Source of the DNA: Cubamyces lactineus
Taxonomy: Eukaryota; Basidiomycota; Agaricomycetes; Polyporales; Polyporaceae
Assembly (NCBI GenBank): GCA_022376465.1
Contig: JACDTU010000002.1
Coordinates: forward strand, 2,790,001-2,854,000
Length of the DNA: 64,000 nt
Direction: 5' to 3'
This document shows, piece by piece, positions 25,037-34,495 of the stretch (within the stretch, counting starts at the first letter, position 1; each line of letters opens with the position of its first letter). The position numbers were made by a program, and so were the translations under genes. Below the pieces are notes generated by a model. It saw nothing but the letters and a program-made list of their open reading frames with translations. It ran no database searches and was not told where the DNA came from.

Positions 25037-26862
25037 ATGTCCAGCTCACAAGGTGCCCCACAGCTCATTCGTCGCTACAGCCTCCGTTGACAGCTCAATC
25101 ACCGCCCGCTTATCGTCCACAGCCCCTTCTAGCAACAAACGCGCCCTCGAACACTCCCCAGACCCCGGCCCTTCACGCAAGCTGCAGAAAGGTGACCGTC
25201 TTCATCCCATTCACTCCTCACCGCCTCATCGAATACACGCGTATGTCACCCCCAGTCTTTCCCATATTCGACAAGGCTGGTACCGCCTCGACCGGGTCCT
25301 CTTTCCGTTGGATCACCCCCGCCCTCGGCCCCAAGCGCTCCTGCCTTCACGGTGTCAACCACCATCCAAAGTCCTCTCCCAAAGTCGCCGCTTTCGACCT
25401 CGACGGTTGCCTTATACAGGGCTCCTTTCCCAAGAAGGGCACGCCACCAAAATTCGAATGGTGGCGTCCCATCGTCCCGCAGAAACTCAAGCAGGCCCAC
25501 GAGGAAGGGCAAGCCCCGCCACTAGCTCCCATTCCCGTCTCACGTTTCGCTCATCTCTTTCTCTCCAGCTATTCCATTGTCATCATCACCAACCAGGCCC
25601 TTCGCACCCAGGCACTCATCAACGATTGGAAAAAGAAAATCCCCCTCATAGCCAACGCCGTGCGTCATCTCCTTCACCTCGTCCGCTCGTCATTCGGCCG
25701 TGCCTGACCGCGCCTGTCACAACTTTGGCAGCTCTCGGATGTGCCCTTTCGCTTGTTCGCCGCCACAGAAAAGGATGGCTACCGCAAGCCTATGCCTGGG
25801 ATGTGGTACGAACTTGAGCGAATATTCGCTCAAGACAATGTTCACATAGGTCCGGTTCTTTCTTACCGATCCTTTCATCGTCTGAACCAGCGAAACAGAT
25901 CTATCCACCTCTTTCTTTGTCGGTGACGCCGCCGGTCGCCCCAACGACCACTCGTCTACCGACCGGAAGTTGGCTCTCAACATCGGCATTCCGTTTTACA
26001 CTCCGGAGGTAGGCTACCCCTCGCCGCCCCCATCTGTCAATTCTGACGTCGCGTCCAGGAGTATTTCCTTGGCCTCCCCGGAGCGTCGTATACCCTCCCA
26101 GGCTTCCACGTCTCATCTCTTCCCGCGGATAGTACGTTTGTTTCTTCTCACTCAGGCTATCAATGTTCTGATGTCAACTCTCGCAGTCACACGAATAGAG
26201 CCGTGCGAACCGTCTCTCCTCCCCGCGCCTTCCTCACCAGAAGTCGTGCTTTTCGTGGGCCTTCCCGCGCTTGGCAAGTCTTCTTTCTTCCGTGCACATT
26301 TTGATCCCGCAGGGTATGTGCACGTCAATCAGGACACGCTCAAGACGCGCGATAAATGCGTCAAGGCCACCGAGCAAGCGCTTAAGGAAGGACGCAGTGT
26401 CGTTGTTGGTTCGTGTGTCGTGCCTCCAGACACATGCGGATACTGAGTGCGGATGTGCTAGACAACACCAACCGCGACAAAGCCACGAGGAAACACTATG
26501 TTACCCTTGCCAAGAAACACGAGGTATCAATCAGGTATCGTCCAGTTATCCGTTTGACTTGTGCAGTTCATGACGTGATGATCTCTTTCATATCCCCTAG
26601 ATGTATCTACTTCACCGGCTCCGTGGAGCTAGCGTGGCACAACAACCTCTATCGCGCGTTCAACCTACCACCAGCTCTTGCGGCGGCGGAACCGAAACGC
26701 GGTCTTCTCCCATATAGCGCGTTCACTGGCTTCCGCGCGGATTTTGAGGAGCCAAGTGTGGAGGAGGGCTTTGCAGAGGTGCGAAAGGTGAACTTCATTT
26801 TTGAGGGGGACGAGGAGGCTCGTCGTCGTTGGAGTATGTGGCTACAGATTGATGGCAAGTAG
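25037..26862 (+). CDS. PNKP: Bifunctional polynucleotide 3'-phosphatase / 5'-kinase
   Basis: Ten exons: 25037-25052 (16 nt), 25123-25191, 25256-25508, 25569-25659, 25732-25849, 25899-26008, 26059-26131, 26187-26408, 26462-26534 and 26601-26862, giving 428 residues. The HAD phosphatase motif is VAAFDLDGCLI (DXDG). IVIITNQ is motif II, and FFVGDAAGRPNDHSSTD is motif IV. The kinase P-loop is LFVGLPALGKSSF, then DNTNRDKATR. No FHA domain is present, as in fungal Pnk1. It repairs DNA strand-break ends in the nucleus. Intron 3 (25509-25568) starts GC (GG|GCAAGC..CCAG). It is 60 nt and lacks stops, so retention would insert 20 residues between EEG and YSIVI, which are adjacent in the family. The start was chosen at ATG 25037, since spliced exon 1 gives MSSSQA then PSSNKRALEHS. 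Confidence 0.88.
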
Positions 26863-27810
26863 TTTCAATCCGGTAACATCAACTTGTCTCTTTTCAATAG
26901 TGATTTAGCTCTCCTACGCTTTTGGAACTCAAGACAGCATTTTGTGGGGATTGTGGTCAATCAACCCTTGCTTGCTCTGGCCGTGTTTTGAAACATTGAG
27001 AGCAGACGCTAGTTTACCATAAGCTCCCTCTGTTCATAAAGTCTGACATTGGGTATAAAACCATCTGAAGTTAAGTGGCAATGATAGAAACTCAACAAGT
27101 CATGTTAAGGGGGGGAACACCAATAAAAAATCACCAAACAATCTATTCTTGTTATCAGTATTCCTCAACAAACCCACTGGACAGCTGCATGAAATAATAT
27201 ACCTACGGCACGACAATCCGCTACTGTAGTAGTGTTTTTGAATACCATTTTACTGGGTTGATTTTATATAATCAAACACCACTGCAATTCCATTCCCAAC
27301 AGCACAGCCTGCCACCATTGTTTTTTTGGGCTTGTCAAACAACTATATTCAAGGAACACTAGGCATGTCTCTTCCATTTCTAGCTTCAAGCACACCAGCT
27401 GCAATCCATTTTTAGTCTCTGTACATCACTGCAAACCACTGGCAAGAGCCATTGGAGCTGATTTGTTATTGATCTTAACAATGGGTAGTGTGCACAATAT
27501 GTTTATGAGATTGGTAAAATATGAAATTCCTTACAAAAGCACAATTCTAACTTGACTTTTTTGAATAAAGATCTAGTAGCAGTGGTGCATAAACTAATGG
27601 TAGGCAATAATATATAGAGAAGTCAAATAAACAAAGCTAAACAAGCAACTTTGTGCATCACTGATATTACACTTTTGAGCACAACATTGAAATTGAGGAG
27701 CTATAGGATGTTGAGGTAAATAGAAGAGTTGATTTCATTCCTTTCATAAGCCTTTACTTTATTGAAGCAAAGGAATAGTTAGATTGAATGAAAGTGAGGT
27801 AAATAGACTA
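26863..27810. other. AT-rich gene-free sequence at start of the transposon region
   Basis: Base composition falls sharply right after PNKP. I see no ORF or recognisable element in this stretch, only scattered A/T runs. It is likely decayed repeat sequence. Confidence 0.5.
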
Positions 27811-27819
27811 GCTGTAGTT

Positions 27820-28090
27820 CTCACATTGAAGACTAAAAGCTGAGGATTGCTTTATGGTATTGCCTCTCATTTGTATGTATGAGAGACTTAAGAGGGAATG
27901 TTCAAGTGTAAATGAGGACTTTCTGGTCTGTAATAGTAAGCACTAGATAATTTCACTACCAATAAGGCTATGCTACTGTGTGCTACACAGAAGTGTTATG
28001 CAATCAATCATTTATGGTAAGTGGATATTAAATGCTGAAAAGTCCTAGCTAGTGTGTGAATGTTCTAAGATGCCAGCCATATATGGATAT
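27820..28090 (-). repeat. Strongly decayed gypsy LTR fragment
   Basis: AAAGCTGAGGATTGCTTTATGG, TTGCCTCTCATTTGTATG and GGACTTTCTGGTCTGTAATAG (quoted as short words) align in order with the LTR at 32574-33101. They carry many CG to TG/CA changes and indels. It is the oldest copy of this LTR family in the window. Confidence 0.6.
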
Positions 28091-28352
28091 AACTAAAGTC
28101 CTGGGGTCTGAGACTTTGGTATAGTACAAGAAAGGGATAGAGAGCTTGTATCTATCCAATTACTAGCCCTAGCTTGTCGGAAATAAGCATATAGTAATGT
28201 GTTTAGTGGAAGCAAGTGAACAAGCAACCTATTTTATGATTCACAAAGAGACTGAAAGCTGAGGGTTGCTCTATGGTGTCGCCTCTTATATATACATATG
28301 TATAAGAAGCTAGGGAGGAATGTTCTAGTGTAAACTGGGACTTTCTGGTATG

Positions 28353-28872
28353 TGTTACGAATGTACGATAGGCTGTTTACGAACATTACGATTAGTTATG
28401 GACTTGTGCTACGTTCTCTGTACGATACAGATATGGCGAGCTCTAGGATTGTAGTTACGGTTCTTTAGGACAGGAACGTTCTCATCTCAGCTAGGACTTT
28501 CCAGCACTTACTCTATACTTACCATATAGGGGTGCACAGTCGCTTCTGCGCAGCCACCCACAGTGCACAGCAGCACTGCCACAGTGGTACTAGGTTCAAC
28601 TAGCGCTGACTACGACGTACTAGAAAGTCCTTGAATATGCCAGAACATTCCTCTCTTTGGTCTCTGTACATATATAAGAGGCAACGCCACAGAGCGACCC
28701 TCAGCTTTTAGTCTCTTCGAACTCAGATTGCTTGTTAACTCGCTTTCAACTGAACAAGTTACTATGCGCTTATCTTCGACAAGCTAGGGCTAGTAATCGA
28801 ATAGGAACAAGCTCTCTATTCATTGACGTCTTAAGGCTTGATAGTTTAAGAGTCATGCTCGAAAGTGTAACA
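28353..28872 (+). repeat. Solo gypsy LTR with 5-bp target duplication
   Basis: It runs TGTTACGAATGTACG...GAAAGTGTAACA, the reverse orientation of the LTR at 32574-33101 and about 520 bp long. It is flanked on both sides by GTATG (28348-28352 and 28873-28877). No internal domain accompanies it, so it is a solo LTR left by LTR-LTR recombination. It keeps a TATATAAGAGG promoter word and a CTCAGCTTTTAGTCTCTTCG start region. Confidence 0.85.
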
Positions 28873-28892
28873 GTATGCTGTAGTCAGTGCTA

Positions 28893-29397
28893 TGGTGCGG
28901 GGCGCCTAGTCACCACATAAAATGTACAGTGGCAAAATCGGTCGGCAAGCATCGCGACCATAGGCTAGGGTTAGGTTAAGCGCCTGTCGTAGTATAATAC
29001 TGCTCTGAACCTTGCAGCCACGGAAATGAGAGTCTTCAAATTGCGATGGCGATGACACATCGCTCCCAAATTTTATGCACGTTCAAGGCAACGCCTGCTT
29101 CTATCGACCATCATACCATGTACACTCTAAGACACTCTCGCTCGTGCATTAGACGCCCGAATATATTTCCATATATATCTGTAATTGCCATATCGGGAAG
29201 GTCTTTCTCAGCACTGGCAAAATCAAAGATCCCCACAAAATATATGTCTGCCAGTTTTGGGAATTTGAGAAAACGGCTTGACAGAAGGTATCCTATGCTC
29301 TTTCGACGTTGTTTTGTCAAGCAGATAACGAATACAGTGTGATTTGGTAGTGTTTATTGCTTGTACATTTTATGTGGTGACTAGACGCCCCGCACCA
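28893..29397. mobile_element. 505-bp non-autonomous TIR element with TA target duplication
   Basis: The ends are near-perfect inverted repeats of about 36 bp: TGGTGCGGGGCGCCTAGTCA... at the left and ...TGACTAGACGCCCCGCACCA at the right, with one mismatch in the first 20. TA flanks both sides (28891-28892, 29398-29399). The interior has no transposase. The TA duplication points to Tc1/mariner-type mobilisation, so this is a MITE-like derivative. Confidence 0.85.
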
Positions 29398-29734
29398 TAG
29401 TCAATTCCACTACCACTGTGGCTGTGCTGCTGTGCACTGCAAGTGGCTGCACAGAGGTGACTATGCATTTCTACATGGTACAGTGACTTGCAAAACTATT
29501 GCCATGTTTCACATTTTTTGAATGGGAAGGCTGTATCTCCACCATTTCTGACTCAATGACCATGATTCAACTACCAATAGAAAGGTGTGGTGTGCATCCT
29601 GGCTTTCCTATGGCATGCCAATCATGTGATTTGGAGCTCTGGAAGCAGAGATATTCCCTACTCTTTGAAGCAAGTGCATGGCAATAGTTTTGTTGCTAGC
29701 CCAAATCATGATCAAGATCCATACATTTCAGGCA

Positions 29735-29850
29735 GTCTAATACTTGGTGTACCCCCCTTGGCCTTCAACACAGCTGCAACCCTCCTAGGCATGTTCTCAA
29801 TTAAGTCCCTGCACTCCTTGACTGAAATCTCCTCCCTGTTATGCTCTGTG
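29735..29850 (-). pseudogene. Tc1-like transposase C-terminal remnant
   Basis: The minus strand encodes CRDLIENMPRRVAAVLKAKGG and, after a one-base shift in a G run, GYTKY followed by a stop. This is the typical C-terminus of Tc1-like DD34E transposases. Nothing upstream is recognisable, so it is a frameshifted fragment. Confidence 0.7.
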
Positions 29851-29854
29851 CTGT

Positions 29855-30010
29855 AACCCCGAAGTCCGAGCCCCGAACCCCCATACTCCGTTCCTTACTC
29901 CACATTACGTACTCCGTTCCCCTGTACTCCGCTTTTCCATACCCCGTACCCCTGACTCCGTTCTCTGTGCTCCGCACTTCGTACTCCATACTTCGGACTT
30001 CCCCCGACCC
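29855..30010. repeat. Degenerate TACTCCG-type tandem repeat
   Basis: About 150 nt contain repeated TACTCCG, CATACTCCGTTCC, TACCCCGTACCCC and GCTCCGCACTTCG words at irregular 7-14-nt spacing. It is a decayed simple repeat with no coding sense. Confidence 0.65.
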
Positions 30011-30895
30011 CATGACTTACATGTCTCAGATAACCCCTCATGGCGCTACCTACATGAGGCCTTTGCTTACTAAGCTATCTGCGTTATCTTACCCTTGGCA
30101 AGTTACTTCGTACTTTGGTTCTACTCCTTCCTATCACGTACATCTCTTATTGTTTCTATCAGGTTTCTGACTTAGTATACAGTACAATGCAGACCTGCAG
30201 CTGGTTGCAAGGACCTACTACAGCATGCATGACCAGGGCAAAAGGTGTGCATGTGAGGTCAAAATAGTCGCAGTTGAAGGGGTATCCAGCGGTGTTGTAG
30301 CAGGAGGGATAGAAGTCGGGGTTACAGGGGCCCTGACCAGCTGAGGTGAATGTCTGCAACATTGTCTCCAGAGGTGGTACAGATAAGGATGTAGTGAGAG
30401 AACGTATAGGGAAAAGGATGGATGTGTATGTAGGGGTATACAAGGTTATTGTCGATGGATTGGTACTGTCTGTTACCAGTTTGACCAGCCTAGATGACCT
30501 TCCTTGCAGCAATGACCCATGTGCCAGGGACAGTCAGTTGTATACCATCTGAGCTACTGTATGTTGGTTGCAACACAAATTGCTGAGGTAGAGGCCATCA
30601 TCTTGAGCAGCCTTGCAAGTGATCCTGCAGCCAAGGACAGTGAGGTCATGCCCCAGATGGTGCTTCTTTGAGAACTTAATGCTGTCAATGGGCCATTCAG
30701 GCAAAGAAATGGCAGCAGCAGTCATAGAGCAGTCAGAGACAAAGGATATGGGAAGGTGGAAGAAGAGGGAGATGGAGGGAGGAGAGAGAGAGAGATGGTT
30801 AGCTGGTGTGGCAGGCTTGGTCCTGATGCCACCATTGGATTGTGCTATTAAGATGAAGGCCTAGACTGAGCTATAGGCTGCTTGGAACAAGTATG
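30011..30895. other. Unassigned sequence
   Basis: No gene can be supported. Open frames on both strands are short and lack an ATG-to-stop domain pattern. A cysteine-bearing frame on the minus strand (30159-30512) has no true ATG. Confidence 0.4.
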
Positions 30896-31737
30896 TTAAA
30901 GCAAGCATGCAGAGTGGGTCCAATGTGTGGAGGTTGTGTTCTGCAAGCAGTTATAAGTGCATTCACAGTGTTTGGTTATCAGGATGGAAGAAAAAGAGGC
31001 ATGAGCATCAGATGTTGACATGGCCACAGAGGATGGCTCCAGAGAGCTTACGCAAGATAAATGAGTTGTTGTTGTGCTTCTTGTGTATAACTTATGGGCC
31101 CATGTACATTCATTTGCCTTTTTCACCCTTAATCTCATCAAGGTGAGACTTGCATAGTCAGACGAACATCCCTTCCACATAGTCAGAGAAGTCAAAGCAA
31201 TAGTTGTGACACTTAGCTTGGTCATCTATGGCTTTCTGATGGGAAGCCTAAAGCTTGTCGTAAGCCTGCTGAAGAGAAGCATCCTATTGCTGGATTTAAT
31301 GAGCATGGATGGCAATCAAGTCCTTGTGTGAACAGACTTGATCCCAGTTGAGTGTTTGCTGGGTTGCCTCTTTAACATCAAATGAGAAGACAGGATGTTG
31401 CCCATAGAGAAGATAGAAGGGTAAGAAACCAGTCACTCATGATACTGTTGTACACATGGCAAAGAGGACAGGGTGGATGTACGAGGGCCAGTTACCCTTG
31501 GTGTCACCAGTGAGCCTGAATAGACAGTTTGTGAGCATGTTGTGTGATCGTTCTATGGAGGCATTGCCCTCAGGGCGGTAGGGTGTAGAAAAATTACTGT
31601 ACACCTGTACAGTGCAGTTGTGGTCACTACAAATTGTTAACAACTGGCCATGTAGGTATTCTTGTAGAAGACTTGGTAATATGATATACAAAGATAAATG
31701 GCCCACCTCATTGGGAATCAATAATACCATTGGTTTT
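30896..31737 (-). pseudogene. Ty3/gypsy integrase remnant
   Basis: The minus strand reads ICSDHNCTVQVYSNFSTPYR, PEGNASIERSHNMLTNCLF and RLTGDTKGNWPSYIHPVLFA. These are the second catalytic D, the E (in IERSH) and the following helix of a gypsy integrase. Further on, HPVFSFDVKEATQQTLNWDQ and later segments continue through several stops and frame changes to about 30896. The start is truncated at about 31737. Confidence 0.75.
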
Positions 31738-32309
31738 TAATGAGAGTGGGACTTTTGTAGTAATGTGATGACAAATGTTCCACATTTGTAAATGAAATGC
31801 ATAAATAATGTCCTCATACCTGATGTACAATAGCTGGATTGTAGATGCATGTGGCCACTTTGTAGATGCCACTTTTGTAAGATTAACTCAGCACACAATT
31901 GACCACATCATGTAACTAGGCACTGTCATGCTTACACCCTTGTGAGGGGGAAAAAACTGAACAAAAACTATGTCCTCTCTGTGGATGGCACATTGTCATG
32001 AGTGGGGTCAGTCTACAGTCCTTTACTTGGTGGGGCTGATGGGTGCATATAACACACTCGAAAGTGGAACTATGTATGTAGAAAGCACAAAGGGTTGCAC
32101 TTTATAAAAGTAATGAAAGATCTTTTTACTAACTACTGACAAACTACCTATGGACTACCTTACTCAAAAACAACCAAAAATCTTCGACTGAGGGCAGTGA
32201 GGCCAACATTTTTATGAAGATCAAATGAAAGAAATGAGGGGTGACACAGATTATGGTTCTCAAATTACAAGTCTCAAAATGATTAAACCAAAAGACCCCA
32301 CATTGCCGC
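31738..32309. other. Unassigned AT-rich sequence
   Basis: No ORF, LTR or terminal repeat was recognised here. It is likely decayed transposon sequence. Confidence 0.4.
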
Positions 32310-32566
32310 AAAGCTTGTTGGTTTTCCGCCTTTCCAGACAGTGGCTCTGCCGAGTTTGGGGAATGCCCTTACTTGGTGAAGTATGCTATTAATAGGATCT
32401 ATCGAATGAACTAAGTCTACCAAACCTAATAAGATTGGACCTCTACTTCTCAGGTTGTAATAATCTCAAAACCTCTCAGAAACCTTCAGTAACTACCAGA
32501 AAGCTTCCTTCACCTACTCTAGAACGTACCAATAGAGCTGGTAGAGTTTCCCCTAATTAACCCACC
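32310..32566 (-). repeat. Copia-type LTR-like repeat, copy 1
   Basis: About 257 bp match 63391-63652 closely: GCAAAGCTTGTTGGTTTTCC, GACAGTGG..CTGCCGAGTTTGGGG, CTATTAAT, AACCTC..CAGAAACCT, GAGCTGGTA and AGTTTCCCCTAA.TAACCCA. On minus it starts TGGGTTA and ends CCAACA. Its partner copy abuts a copia RNase H remnant, so it is probably a copia LTR. Confidence 0.6.
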
Positions 32567-32573
32567 TGGCATG

Positions 32574-33101
32574 TGTTACGCTTTCGAGCGTGACTGTCAA
32601 ACTATCAAGCCTTAAGACGTCAATGAATAGAGAGCTTGTATCTATTCGATTACTAGCCCTAGCTTGTCGAAGATAAGCGCGTAGTAATTTGTTCAGTGAA
32701 AGCGAGTTAACGAGCAATCTGAGTTCGTATTTCGCGAAGAGACTGAAAGCTGAGGGTCGCTCTGTGGTGTTGCCTCTTATATACATGTACAGAGACCCAA
32801 AAGAGGAAGGTTCTAGCGTATTCAAGGACTTTCTGGTACGTCGTAGTCAGCGCTAGATGAACCTAGTACCACTGTGGCAGTGCTGCTGTGCACTGCAGGC
32901 GGCTGCGCAGAAGCGACTGTGCACCCCTATATGGTGAGTAGAGTAAGTGCTAGAAAGCCCTAGCTGAGACGAGAACGTTCCTGTCCTAAAGAACCGTAGC
33001 TACAATCCTAGAGCTCGCCATATCCGTATCGTACAGAGAACGTAGCACAAGTCCATAACTAATTGTAACGTTCGTAAACAGCCTATTGTACATTCGTAAC
33101 A
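32574..33101 (-). repeat. 3' LTR of outer gypsy element
   Basis: It is 528 bp, TGTTACGCTTTCG...ATTCGTAACA on plus, with TGTTACG/CGTAACA inverted ends. On minus it carries a TATATAAGAGGC promoter word followed by CTCAGCTTTCAGTCTC. Confidence 0.9.
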
Positions 33102-33135
33102 TCAGCTCCCCCTCCGCTGAAGGTTGTCCTCGACC

Positions 33136-34429
33136 TTAGAGATCCAATATAGCGTTAGGGTTTCTCTCAACAACTTCTGGGCGATAAACGTCCAAAGAGA
33201 TGTTAATGAGATCCGCTTCGTTACCCACCACCTGAATACGGTCCCACAGCGCACACTCCGTTGTCGACATACCTATAGCTTGGCGGTAAGTCGTCGGAAC
33301 GCGTTCTGCTTCGACCTTGAAAGCAGGAAAATTTCCCCTTCGAGCGATGACATCGTCGATGAGAAGGGAAGCCGCCTTGGTAGTCCTAACTGAAGCCTCC
33401 GGCCACCGAAGATGGTAGAAAGCCATGATTTGGGTGACTGAAGTGCCGAAGTATTCGTTAGGGACCATGAAGATGTCGCCATTGTAGTTAATATAACCGA
33501 GTCGATCTTCTCCAGTTCCTTGAAAGAAAATGCATCGTCCATGAGGACCCTCAACGTTCTTGAAGAGAGTCATTGGAGGAGGGGGAGGAGGAGAGGGAGC
33601 CCTAACAGTGACCTTGAGGGCGTCGTGGAACTCCTCTTCCGAAAGTTTGTCGACAGTGCTGAGCTCAAGATGATCAAGCTCCGGGAGTAAGTCGAAAGAC
33701 TCGACCTCAGAGCAGGGCGAGTCGGAATGAGAAGAGATGAGGGAGGGAGTGGACTCCTCGACTGGAGTCAGACCCCACTTGATAGCCTCCTCCTTAGGGT
33801 CAGGAATGGAGACCTTCCAAGGGTCTGTTGAGGGAGTGGACCATCCTCCAGAGTGCTCCTCATCCTTGTCTTCATCCTCATCCAAGGAATCCGCCTTGAA
33901 AGGCTTCTGGTAGTCGTCGAGATGCGTAGGCCAGAAAACATGTCCCCAGTTCTGGATACTATGTTGGTTGCGAAGCGGCATGAGATCCAAGAGAACCCCC
34001 GCGACCTGGGGGTTAGCGAGCATAGACATGACTTTCTCTGCTGCATGGATCACCACTTGGTAGGCCTCGCTTGCGACTTGAACCACCTTCTTCTTCTCCG
34101 ACTTGGGCGCCGGCGTTCTCTTGTTGTATGAGGAGAACAGCATACAAAGGAGTGGCTCTAGCCAGAGCGCGGTAGACGTCGATGAGGTCCTTAACCTCGG
34201 GGAGATGGGAAACCCTAGCCTCGACATGGCTGTAGAGGTCGGGATGGACAATAACCCAGCCAATGCGATCGGCGAGGGTACCTTCGTCGTGAATAGAAAC
34301 CGTGTGTCGGGGAAGATGATTGTAGAATACCGTTCGCCGTTCACGAATGAAGTTAGGAGGGCGAGGGATATGACGTCTCGAGCCCTCAGTGAAGCGACGT
34401 TCAGTGAGACGAGTACGAGTGTAGACCAT
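33136..34429 (-). CDS. Accessory ORF of outer gypsy element, after pol
   Basis: The frame starts at ATG 34429 (MVYTRTRLTERRFTEGSRR) and continues to about 34110. There it must shift by one base into a second frame (NKRTPAPKSEKKKVV) running to a stop at 33136, for about 430 residues in all. The N-terminus is basic. The middle is acidic and S/P-rich (DSLDEDEDKDEEHSGG), with a PPPPPP run. The C-terminal third is folded-looking (RCIFFQGTGEDRLGYINYNG, FMVPNEYFGTSVTQIMAFYH). There is no signal peptide, TM segment or domain I recognise. It occupies the position of env between pol and the 3' LTR, in the sense direction, starting 66 nt after the chromodomain stop. The frame break may be decay or, less likely, programmed. 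Confidence 0.6.
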
Positions 34430-34495
34430 TGTGAAGTTATGAGAATTGTTGAGAAAATTCGAAGAAATATTTGAGAGGGAAGTGCGTTGACTCTT

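Larger units (their letters stand above)
28133..29480 (-). repeat. Old gypsy LTR split by a solo LTR and a TIR element
   Basis: Pieces 28133-28352, 28873-28892 and 29398-29480 read on as one LTR in the orientation of 32574-33101 (AGAGAGCTTGTATCTATCC ... GACTTTCTGGTATG | GTATGCTGTAGTCAGTGCTA | TAGTCAATTCCACTACCACT). The solo LTR at 28353-28872 and the TIR element at 28893-29397 sit inside it. Confidence 0.65.

Noticed and set aside
30159..30512. Cysteine-containing 117-codon frame that could be a small secreted protein
   Set aside because: It has no ATG start, no signal peptide, and sits in decayed repeat sequence.
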